Assembly (NCBI GenBank): GCA_031273645.1
Contig: JAISRM010000150.1
Span: 1 to 28,179 of the forward strand
Direction of reading: 5' to 3'
DNA length: 28,179 nucleotides
Source: Endomicrobium sp.
GTDB taxonomy: Bacteria > Elusimicrobiota > Endomicrobiia > Endomicrobiales > Endomicrobiaceae
In this document: piece by piece, positions 1 to 6,610 of the stretch
How positions within the stretch are numbered: the stretch's first letter is position 1
How the letters are laid out: the number at the start of each line of letters is the position of its first letter
The notes under the pieces: model-generated
The model's database searches: none
Seen by the model: only the letters and a program-made list of their open reading frames with translations
What the model was told of the DNA's origin: nothing
Translations under genes and position numbers: made by a program

Positions 1-113
1 CTTTAGCGGTGGCGTCGTTAATTTCCGACGGAGAAATAACTATAAAAGACGCCGATTGCGTAAATATATCGTTTCCGGATTTTTACGAGGTTTTAAAAAG
101 CGTATGCGTATAG
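1..113 (+). CDS. aroA: 3' end of 3-phosphoshikimate 1-carboxyvinyltransferase (EPSP synthase), partial
   Basis: The frame starting at base 3 is open from the window edge to a TAG at 111-113 and encodes about 36 residues. They contain a DGEITI stretch, an acidic DADCVNISFPDF stretch and a short hydrophobic tail. This is the usual C-terminus of AroA, where a conserved Asp-(Ala)-x-x-Val-x-x-S-(F/Y)-P motif precedes the end of the protein. AroA makes EPSP from shikimate-3-phosphate and PEP in the cytoplasm. The 5' part lies outside the window. It overlaps the likely plsC start at 104 by 10 bases, so the two genes are probably co-transcribed and translationally coupled. Recognition rests on a short but characteristic C-terminus. 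Confidence 0.8.
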   Translation, partial: LAVASLISDGEITIKDADCVNISFPDFYEVLKSVCV

Positions 114-694
114 AAAAAACGTCTTTTTTATTTTTACTTGGAAGACAGATGTTCCGCATTGCGTTTGCTCTTTTTTACAGGTACGAAATAAAGGGGCTTG
201 AAAACGTTCCTTCGTCGGGCGGAGCAATTATAGCTCCAAATCATATAAGCTGGTTTGACCCTCCGTTGACGGGGGGCGCGCTTAGAAGGCCCATTTATTT
301 TATGGCTAAGAAGGAACTTTTTGACATACCGATTTTCGGCTGGATCATTAAACGCACCAACGCTTTTCCTGTTAAGCGGGGAAGTTACGATATGTCTGCA
401 ATGAGGCATGCTTTTTCTTTGCTTAGTCAAGGCAAACTTTTATTGATGTTTCCGGAAGGCACGCGCTCAAAAGACGGAAATACCGGCAAAGCAAGAGCCG
501 GCGCCGGCATGGTATCCTGCAACTCTCAGACGCCCTTAATTCCTGCAAAAATTGAGAACACCGACAAAATGCTTAAATTTAAAAAAATAAAAATTACTTT
601 CGGCGCTCCGATATATCCTCCGTCGGAATTTTCAAAATCGGATTATACGGAACTTTCACAAAAAGTTTTGGACGCCGTGGCAAGAATGCGGTGA
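104..694 (+). CDS. plsC: 1-acyl-sn-glycerol-3-phosphate acyltransferase
   Basis: Makes phosphatidic acid from lysophosphatidic acid at the inner membrane. The 196-aa product carries the family blocks in order: NHISWFD (the HX4D catalytic motif), a VKRGSYD block, the glycerophosphate-binding FPEGTRS block, and a late IPAKIEN block. An N-terminal segment rich in Phe/Leu (about residues 5-25) could sit in the membrane. I chose ATG 104 because it overlaps the aroA stop, as coupled genes do; the open frame extends to a TTG at 56, but that would lie well inside aroA. A GAGG at 87-90 is a rather distant ribosome-binding site. In many bacteria cmk lies between aroA and plsC; here it is absent. ispH follows after 4 bases. 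Length is short but normal for the family. Confidence 0.9.
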   Translation: MRIEKTSFLFLLGRQMFRIAFALFYRYEIKGLENVPSSGGAIIAPNHISWFDPPLTGGALRRPIYFMAKKELFDIPIFGWIIKRTNAFPVKRGSYDMSAMRHAFSLLSQGKLLLMFPEGTRSKDGNTGKARAGAGMVSCNSQTPLIPAKIENTDKMLKFKKIKITFGAPIYPPSEFSKSDYTELSQKVLDAVARMR

Positions 695-698
695 TACA

Positions 699-1598
699 AT
701 GACAAAAAAAATTCTCGCGTCTGTAAAACCCGCTCCGGCGCGCTTAAAAAAAATAATAATAGCCGACAAGTCCGGTTTTTGTTTCGGCGTTAAAAGAGCC
801 GTCGATCTTGCCGAAAAAACGGTTTCCGCAGGAAAAAAAACTTATACTTTAGGCCCTATAATACATAATCCGCAGGAAGTTGAAAGGCTTAATGCAAAAG
901 GCATAAAAACCGTCGCCGACGCAAAGAAAATAAGAAATTCCACGATAATTTTGCGCACTCACGGCATACCTTTGGTTTTGCATAACGAGCTTGCCGGAAA
1001 AAAAAGCGTAAACATAATAGACGCCACGTGCCCTTTTGTAAAAAGAGCGCAGGATATAGTTAAAGATCTTGCCGCTAAAGGCGAAACCATCGTAATAGCC
1101 GGAGAAAGAACGCATCCTGAAATCATAGCTTTGGTTTCTTACGGAGGAGAAAAGTGCGTTGTCGTAGAAAATCTTAAAGAAGCCCTAAAGCTGAAATCTC
1201 CGGATAAAATCATAAACGTAGTAAGCCAGACGACGCAAACTCCGGAAAATTTTTTAAATATTGTAAAATCGTTAAAAAAACGCTATAAAATAAAAGTTTA
1301 CAATACTATATGCAAAGCTACTTTTGACAGACAAAAAGCCGCCGATAAACTTGCAAAAACCGTAGATCTAATGATAGTGATCGGCGGTAAAAATTCAGGA
1401 AATACCACAAGGCTTGCAAGAATCTGTTCAAAAAGAACGGCTACGCGCCATATAGAGACGGTGGAAGAAATCAATAAAGACTGGTTTAAAAATAAGAAAA
1501 AAATAGGATTGACAGCCGGAGCCTCTACTCCGGACTGGATCATAAAAAGCGTTAAGGAGGAAATAGAAAAGCATTGCGCCGCAGGCGGCGCCGGTTAA
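699..1598 (+). CDS. ispH: 4-hydroxy-3-methylbut-2-enyl diphosphate reductase
   Basis: Last step of the methylerythritol phosphate pathway: reduces HMBPP to IPP and DMAPP with a [4Fe-4S] cluster. The 299-aa protein shows the three cluster cysteines in their family contexts: C28 in GFCFGVKRAV, C111 in DATCPFVKRAQ and C205 in TICKATFDRQ. It also has the substrate-binding blocks THPE, SQTTQT, GGKNSGNTTRL and TAGASTPDW. It starts with an ATG 4 bases after the plsC stop, so it is in the aroA-plsC operon. A small hairpin (AAGCC-AAAA-GGCTT) sits just after the stop, before rpsA. The arrangement ispH followed by rpsA is seen in several phyla, sometimes as a fusion. Isoprenoid supply here would serve undecaprenyl phosphate and quinones. 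Confidence 0.96.
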   Translation: MTKKILASVKPAPARLKKIIIADKSGFCFGVKRAVDLAEKTVSAGKKTYTLGPIIHNPQEVERLNAKGIKTVADAKKIRNSTIILRTHGIPLVLHNELAGKKSVNIIDATCPFVKRAQDIVKDLAAKGETIVIAGERTHPEIIALVSYGGEKCVVVENLKEALKLKSPDKIINVVSQTTQTPENFLNIVKSLKKRYKIKVYNTICKATFDRQKAADKLAKTVDLMIVIGGKNSGNTTRLARICSKRTATRHIETVEEINKDWFKNKKKIGLTAGASTPDWIIKSVKEEIEKHCAAGGAG

Positions 1599-1655
1599 GC
1601 CAAAAGGCTTGCCGGCAGGCGTTTAAAAAGTAAAAAAATCTGACGGGAGAAAAAA

Positions 1656-3338
1656 ATGGCAGACAATACTAATTTAGATAAGACGGTAACGAGTTTTGAA
1701 GACGGCGAAGAAATGAGCATGTCTGATTTGATGAAAGAATACGATTCTTCTTCAGGCGCAATTTCTGCCGGAAAAGAAATAACGGTAACTATAGTAGCCG
1801 AAAACGAAGACGGGTTTATGGTAGATTTAGGCATGAAATCCGAAGGCATAATACCTAAAAAAGAATTTGAAGAAGGCACAATTCCTTCCGAGCTTAAGCC
1901 CGGAGCAAGCGTCAAAGTAAAAGTATTAAATACTTACGGACAGCCGGTTTTGTCTTACAGAGAAGTAATAGAAAAAGAACGCTGGGATAATGTTGAAAAA
2001 ATTTACTCCGCAAACAAGTCTGTCCGCGCCGAAATAATAAAAACCGTAAAAGGCGGATTTATAGCCGACGTCGGCGTTAACGCTTTTCTTCACATTTCGC
2101 AAATTGACGTTCATTTTGTAAGCAATCCCGAAAAATATGTCGGCAAATCTTATGAAGTCGCGATAACGGAATTCGACAGAAGAGCTAAAAAAGTCGTCGT
2201 GTCGCGCCGCAAGCTTCTTGAAGATGAAAAAAACGCCAAGAGAGCTTCCGTCCTTGAAAGCATAGCCGAAGGTCAGATTTTAGACGGGACCGTTTCGCGT
2301 CTTGCGGCTTTCGGGGCTTTTATCGATTTAGGAGGCATAGACGGACTTTTGCATATAGGAGAAATAGCCTGGTATAAAGTCAAGAAAGTTGACGAGATTC
2401 TTCATCAGGGACAGACTGTAAGGGTTCAGGTGCTTAAAGTTGATAAAACCAACGGCAAAATTTCTTTAAGCATGAAAAATCTTTCCCCTCATCCGTGGGA
2501 ATTTGCTTCTGAAAGATTTCCCGTCGGACTCATTATGAAAGGCAAGGTAACTTCGGTGGCAGATTACGGGGCTTTTGTAGAACTTGAACAGGGCGTCGAA
2601 GGTCTTTTGCATGTGTCGGAATACGCATGGAACGACAGCGAAGCTTCTTTCAAAAAAAACGTTAAGCCCGGAACAGAAATTGAAGTTAAAATCATTGACG
2701 TCAATATAGAAAATAAGAAAATTTCTTTGTCGGTAAAGAAAATGCAGCCAAATCCGTGGGACGAAGCGCACAGACATTATGCGCCCGGAACCGTAGTAAA
2801 GGGGATCGTGCGCAATCTCATGCCGTTTGGAGCTTTTGTAAAGCTTCCCGAAGGCATAGAAGGTCTTGTTCACATAAGCGATTTTTCATGGACTAAAAAA
2901 ATAAAACATCCCGAAAACGTCGTCAAAAAAGGCGACGAAGTGGAAGTCGTAATTTTGGAAGTTAATCCGCAAAATGAAAAAATATCGCTTTCGCTTAAAC
3001 ACACGCAGCCCGATCCTTATAAAAAATATAAAACGGGAATGCATGTAAGCGGAAAAGTAGTAAGAACGGCGGAATTTGGCGTTTTTGTAGAAATTGAGCC
3101 CGGCATTGAAGTTCTTATTAAAAACAATGAAATTTCTTCGCTAAAAACCGACAGAGACAAGCAGCTTTTAAAAGAAGGCGATGAAGTTGAAGCAAAAATA
3201 ATAAAAGTTGACGTCAGAGACAGAAAAATAGAAGCTTCGGTTAAGAAACTTGAGTTTGACAGAGAAAAAGAGCTTGTTAAAAAGTACGCAAACAGCGACG
3301 ACAGGCCGTCTTTAGGCGACATTCTGACGGAAGAATAA
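1656..3338 (+). CDS. rpsA: 30S ribosomal protein S1, six S1 repeats
   Basis: RNA-binding protein of the 30S subunit that helps mRNA docking. The 560-aa protein, like proteobacterial S1 in length, has six OB-fold S1 repeats at roughly residues 40-105, 122-187, 204-275, 289-361, 374-447 and 457-530. Repeats 3-5 carry the best consensus, with FGAFV/I, GLLHI/V and KISLS signatures. Repeats 1, 2 and 6 are more divergent, as is normal. The N-terminal acidic stretch (about residues 14-32) lacks an S1 fold. A GGGAG ribosome-binding site lies 7-8 bases before the ATG. It follows ispH by 57 bases, with no clear terminator between, so read-through from the upstream operon is likely. Confidence 0.96.
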   Translation: MADNTNLDKTVTSFEDGEEMSMSDLMKEYDSSSGAISAGKEITVTIVAENEDGFMVDLGMKSEGIIPKKEFEEGTIPSELKPGASVKVKVLNTYGQPVLSYREVIEKERWDNVEKIYSANKSVRAEIIKTVKGGFIADVGVNAFLHISQIDVHFVSNPEKYVGKSYEVAITEFDRRAKKVVVSRRKLLEDEKNAKRASVLESIAEGQILDGTVSRLAAFGAFIDLGGIDGLLHIGEIAWYKVKKVDEILHQGQTVRVQVLKVDKTNGKISLSMKNLSPHPWEFASERFPVGLIMKGKVTSVADYGAFVELEQGVEGLLHVSEYAWNDSEASFKKNVKPGTEIEVKIIDVNIENKKISLSVKKMQPNPWDEAHRHYAPGTVVKGIVRNLMPFGAFVKLPEGIEGLVHISDFSWTKKIKHPENVVKKGDEVEVVILEVNPQNEKISLSLKHTQPDPYKKYKTGMHVSGKVVRTAEFGVFVEIEPGIEVLIKNNEISSLKTDRDKQLLKEGDEVEAKIIKVDVRDRKIEASVKKLEFDREKELVKKYANSDDRPSLGDILTEE

Positions 3339-3344
3339 AATTAA

Positions 3345-3370
3345 AGCCGGCGGCTGACAGCCGAAGGCTG
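3345..3370. repeat. Short palindromes behind rpsA
   Basis: Directly after the rpsA stop there are two adjacent perfect palindromes: AGCC-GGC-GGCT at 3345-3355 and CAGCC-GAA-GGCTG at 3358-3370. The second belongs to the CAGNC-n3-GNCTG family found in the three larger repeat regions of this window. Neither is followed by a T-run, so a terminator role is unclear. Confidence 0.6.
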
Positions 3371-3406
3371 ACAGACTCAGGCTTACAGCTGAAGAAGGCT
3401 GCAAAT

Positions 3407-3436
3407 TTGCTTTTCCCATAAATAAATATGTATAAT
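3407..3436 (+). promoter_or_regulatory. Candidate sigma70-type promoter for rplM-rpsI
   Basis: A perfect TATAAT at 3431-3436 with a TTGCTT -35-like hexamer at 3407-3412, 18 bases apart. The start of transcription would fall near 3443, giving a 5' leader of about 95 bases before rplM. Confidence 0.55.
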
Positions 3437-3538
3437 ATCAGACTTTGATAACGAAAGGGCTAAAAGCGTATCTGCCCCGATATGTTTTAGTTTTTCCGCT
3501 TCAAATAAAAAGAAAATTATAGGACAAGGTTTTAAAAG

Positions 3539-3967
3539 ATGAACAAAAAGACTTATTTACCCAAAGAAGACGCTATCGAAAGAAAATGGCATTTAATAAA
3601 TGCCGACGGAAAAGTTTTAGGAAGGCTTGCGGTTGAAGTCGCCGATATTTTAAGAGGCAAGAAAAAAGTTATCTATACCGGTCATATAGACTGCGGAGAT
3701 TTTGTGGTTATAACAAACGCAAAAAAAATCGTTCTTACCGGAAAGAAACTCGACCAAAAAACGCATTTTACGTATTCCGGATATCCGGGAGGAACAAAAT
3801 TTACTCCTTATTCCGTTTTAATGGAAAAAAGTCCGGACAAAGCTTTAATGCTTGCCGTTAAAGGCATGCTGCCAAAAAACAAGCTTGCCGACAGACAGCT
3901 TAAAAGGCTTAAAGTTTTTAAAGACGAAAAACATACGCACGGCGCGCAGTTTGCTTCAAAGCAATAA
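3539..3967 (+). CDS. rplM: 50S ribosomal protein L13
   Basis: Early-assembly protein of the large subunit. The 142-aa product is the usual length and matches the family throughout: a WHLINADGKVLGRLA block near the N-terminus, the GD-FVVITNAKKI block, the YSGYPGG block, and the C-terminal GMLPKNKLADRQLKRLKVF stretch. An AGGACAAGG ribosome-binding site ends 9 bases before the ATG. It is paired with rpsI, 52 bases downstream, an arrangement conserved across bacteria. Its own promoter lies in the 200-base gap after rpsA. Confidence 0.97.
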   Translation: MNKKTYLPKEDAIERKWHLINADGKVLGRLAVEVADILRGKKKVIYTGHIDCGDFVVITNAKKIVLTGKKLDQKTHFTYSGYPGGTKFTPYSVLMEKSPDKALMLAVKGMLPKNKLADRQLKRLKVFKDEKHTHGAQFASKQ

Positions 3968-4019
3968 AAATTTAAATAAGTTTTGCATTTAATAAGCAAA
4001 AGTCAAAAAGAGGGATAAA

Positions 4020-4415
4020 ATGAGCAATGTTTCTTATTTAAGCACGGGACGCAGAAAAAATTCTATAGCCCGCGTAAGAGTTTCAGACGGAAGCGGAAAA
4101 ATATTGATTAACGATAAAACTCCCGACGAATATTTTGGAGGGCTTGAAAGACATAAAAAAACCGTTTTAAAGCCTTTAGGCGTATGGAGCGGCGTTAAAA
4201 GTTACGACTTCTATGTAAACGTAATAGGCGGCGGAATAAGCGGACAGGCAGGAGCAGTAAGCCACAGTCTTGCAAGGGCTGTTCTAAATCTTAACGAAGC
4301 TTCAAAAGAAGCTTTGAGAAAAGAAGGTCTTTTGACCAGAGATTCAAGAATGGTTGAAAGAAAAAAGCCCGGCAGACCAAAAGCCAGAAAACGCTTCCAG
4401 TTTTCAAAACGTTAA
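4020..4415 (+). CDS. rpsI: 30S ribosomal protein S9
   Basis: Small-subunit protein whose C-terminal tail reaches the P-site tRNA. The 131-aa protein has the TGRRKNSIARVR start block, the GGGISGQAGAVSH block, LTRDSRMVERKKPGRPKARK, and the invariant basic tail ending FSKR. The ATG is preceded by a strong GAGGGAT ribosome-binding site. It is the last gene of the rplM-rpsI unit; a rho-independent terminator starts 15 bases after its stop. Confidence 0.97.
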   Translation: MSNVSYLSTGRRKNSIARVRVSDGSGKILINDKTPDEYFGGLERHKKTVLKPLGVWSGVKSYDFYVNVIGGGISGQAGAVSHSLARAVLNLNEASKEALRKEGLLTRDSRMVERKKPGRPKARKRFQFSKR

Positions 4416-4430
4416 AAAAAATATTTATCC

Positions 4431-4462
4431 AAAGACCCCGGAAAAATCCGGGGTCTTTTTTT
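4431..4462 (+). terminator. Rho-independent terminator of rplM-rpsI
   Basis: Perfect 11-bp stem (AAAGACCCCGG at 4431-4441 with its complement at 4448-4458), 6-base AAAAAT loop, followed by more T residues. It lies directly after rpsI. Confidence 0.95.
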
Positions 4463-4469
4463 ATGACAT

Positions 4470-4755
4470 CTGCAGACTTCGTCTGTTTTATGGGATCGGC
4501 AGCCAGAGTTTGTTTTCAGGCTGGGTCTGTTTTTTGTCCCATGAAAATGGGAATCCAAGTTTGCTAAAAAATTCTCTCCGACAGCCTTCGGCTGTTTTAT
4601 GGGATTGGCAGCCAGAGTTTGTTTTCAGGCTGGGTCTGTTTTTTGTCCCATTTTCATGGGAATGACAGGCCTTGAAAAAATGATTAGACAAAACAGACGC
4701 TGTCTGTATTTCATAAAACAGGCGAAGCCTGCAGACGCAGTCTGTAACGCAGACC
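4470..4755. repeat. Intergenic repeat cluster 1
   Basis: This spacer between the convergent rpsI and ygiQ genes holds no credible gene. It contains a 59-bp direct repeat with one mismatch (4483-4541 and 4592-4650). It also has five CAGNC-n3-GNCTG palindromes at 4473-4485 (loop TTC), 4582-4594 (TTC, stem CAGCC), 4694-4706 (GCT), 4719-4731 (GAA, stem CAGGC) and 4732-4744 (GCA). A GGGAATCC joined to an inverted copy of the TTTTTTAG(T/C)AAAC segment of the 22 kb repeats lies at about 4550-4577, and two ATGGGA-type half stems are present. The open frames on both strands here are translated repeat and not genes. Confidence 0.85.
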
Positions 4756-4765
4756 GGAACGGGCT

Positions 4766-6481
4766 TTAATCCGTTAACGTTCTTTTTTGTTTTTGTTTTG
4801 CGTTTCTGTCTTTTTCAACGAATATGTCGTTTCCGTTTAAATCTTTTCCGGTATAATACATAAGCGTTGCCAAAGTTGAAGGGGTGGGCGTAAAAATTTG
4901 AACTTGCTGCGGACGCGTTTTTAAGGTTTTCTTTATAAATGAATGCAGAAACTGCGTTTCTTTTTGAGAACAGCCGGGATATGCCGCTATAAAATAGTAT
5001 GTTAAGAATTGGTTTGCGTTTTTGTTTTTATTAAACATTTCTATAAAACGTTTTAAATAAGACGACGAAGGTTTGCCCATAAGTTCAAGGATACGCTCGT
5101 CTGCGTGTTCCGGCGCTATTTTCATTTGCCCTGATACGTTGTTTGCGCTTATAAATTTTAAATAATTTTCTCCGCCGTCTCCGTCTTGGCATATCATGTC
5201 GTAGCGTATCCCTGACGAAATAAACACTTTTTTTACGCCTTCTACTTTAGAAGCTTCTTTAAGAAGATCCAAATGCTCGCTGTGTCCCGCATATAAATTT
5301 TTGCACATTTGCGGAAAAAGACAGCGCTTGTTTATGCAGCTTCCGGCGGGCGCATAAACTGCGTTTTCTTCGGTTTTTGCGTCATGGTTTTCGGGCTGTC
5401 TTCGGGCATTACAGTGTGAACCGTACATATTTGCCGTCGGACCTCCGATATCGCTGATGTATCCTTTGAAATCTTTCAGTTTTGTTATTTTTACAACTTC
5501 GTTGATAATTGATTGACGGCTTCTTGAAACGGTTTCTTTTCCCTGATGGACGGCAATAGCGCAGAAATTGCATTCCCCAAAACATCCGCGGTGCGATGTT
5601 ATTGAAAATTTTATCGTATCCTGCGCTTTTACTTTTCCGTATTTTTGAGAGGAAGGATGAACTTCTCTTGTATAATCCAAATCGTAAACGGCGTCAAGCT
5701 CTTGCGGCGTGAGAGGAGGCTGTTTGGGGTTTTGCGTTAAATATCTGTCATTGTGTTTTTGGCATAAAATCTGCGGGCTGTTCATGCAGGCATTATCGTA
5801 AAAAGTTTTGAACGCTTTTGAAAAATAGTCGGGGTCTTGTCTGCACTCTTCAAAAGACGGAAGTTCTATTGCTGATTCGTTTTTTATTTTTGAAATATAG
5901 CACAAACCTTTAATGCCGCGCCATTCATTGCCGTCACGCAAAGCGCAAGCCAATTCTAAAGTTGCGCGCTCGCCCATGCCGTAAATTATTGCGTCTGCTT
6001 TTGCGTCAAAAAGAATTGAGCGTCTTAAAGCGTTATCTTGAAAATCGTAATGAACGATCCTGCGCAGCGAAGCTTCGACGCCTCCCAAAACTATAGGCTT
6101 TGTGTTCTTAAAATACCTGCGTATAAGGTTTGAATAGACCATGCAGGCTCTGTCAGGTCTGCGGTTATTTATGGCGCCGGGCGTTAAATCGTCGTCGTTT
6201 CTGAACTTGTTTAAAGCCGTATAATTTGCGACAAAAGAATCCATTGCTCCGGCGGAAACTCCCCAAAAAAGTTTAGGTTCGCCCAAAGCGGCTATTTCAT
6301 CGGAATGTATGTCGGGCTGGGCGATAACCGCAACTTTAAATCCGTTTGCGCTAAGCCAGTTTCCTATAACGGCCGTCCCGATAAAAGGGCTGTCAATATA
6401 AGCGTCGCCCGATATAAGCGTTATATCGGGTCTTTCCCAGCCGAGTTTCAACATTTCTTCTTTTGTTGCAGGTAAAAACAT
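4766..6481 (-). CDS. ygiQ: YgiQ-family radical SAM protein (UPF0313)
   Basis: The 571-aa protein starts with the typical YgiQ block (MFLPATKEEM...GDAYIDSPFIG) and has the radical SAM cluster motif CFGECNFC with cysteines at 300, 304 and 307. A GGVEASLRR block precedes it, and a DIGGPTANMYG block follows it. The C-terminal part holds the conserved KIAPEH, YFIAAYPGC and QQVQIFTPTPST blocks. The reaction is unknown; the family has been predicted to act in RNA or cofactor modification. Length is slightly short because the tail ends soon after the core. It is monocistronic, flanked by repeats on one side and a divergent promoter region on the other. No Shine-Dalgarno sequence precedes the ATG; see the promoter entry. 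Confidence 0.9.
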   Translation of the reverse strand: MFLPATKEEMLKLGWERPDITLISGDAYIDSPFIGTAVIGNWLSANGFKVAVIAQPDIHSDEIAALGEPKLFWGVSAGAMDSFVANYTALNKFRNDDDLTPGAINNRRPDRACMVYSNLIRRYFKNTKPIVLGGVEASLRRIVHYDFQDNALRRSILFDAKADAIIYGMGERATLELACALRDGNEWRGIKGLCYISKIKNESAIELPSFEECRQDPDYFSKAFKTFYDNACMNSPQILCQKHNDRYLTQNPKQPPLTPQELDAVYDLDYTREVHPSSQKYGKVKAQDTIKFSITSHRGCFGECNFCAIAVHQGKETVSRSRQSIINEVVKITKLKDFKGYISDIGGPTANMYGSHCNARRQPENHDAKTEENAVYAPAGSCINKRCLFPQMCKNLYAGHSEHLDLLKEASKVEGVKKVFISSGIRYDMICQDGDGGENYLKFISANNVSGQMKIAPEHADERILELMGKPSSSYLKRFIEMFNKNKNANQFLTYYFIAAYPGCSQKETQFLHSFIKKTLKTRPQQVQIFTPTPSTLATLMYYTGKDLNGNDIFVEKDRNAKQKQKRTLTD

Positions 6482-6496
6482 GGCGTAATTATAGCA
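6482..6496 (-). promoter_or_regulatory. Extended -10 promoter of ygiQ, probably leaderless
   Basis: On the minus strand TGCTATAAT (a TATAAT at 6493-6488 with an upstream TG) ends 6 bases before the ygiQ ATG. Transcription normally starts about 7 bases after the -10, which falls on the A of the start codon. No good -35 is visible. Confidence 0.5.
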
Positions 6497-6544
6497 AATT
6501 AACGCGCTCAGCCGTTTTTGAAAAAATTCAATGTTTTATATAGC

Positions 6545-6569
6545 TTGACAAAAGCTAATTTAGTATAAT
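6545..6569 (+). promoter_or_regulatory. Promoter elements upstream of the OmpA-like gene
   Basis: A perfect TTGACA (6545-6550) and a perfect TATAAT (6564-6569) lie here, but only 13 bases apart, too close for one sigma70 promoter. Either element may be used with a weaker partner. The region between the divergent ygiQ and OmpA-like genes is only 129 bases, so a promoter must be here. Confidence 0.45.
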
Positions 6570-6610
6570 TAAACTATGTTTTAAAATAAACTCATTTTTC
6601 GGGACAAACA

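Noticed and set aside
4354..4691. Frames of about 100 and 67 codons on both strands after rpsI
   Set aside because: They read through the terminator and the 59-bp repeats; repeated FVFRLGLFF-like stretches reflect the DNA repeat.
6545..6569. A single consensus promoter made of TTGACA and TATAAT
   Set aside because: The two hexamers are only 13 bases apart; a working sigma70 promoter needs about 16-19, so they are probably not used together.
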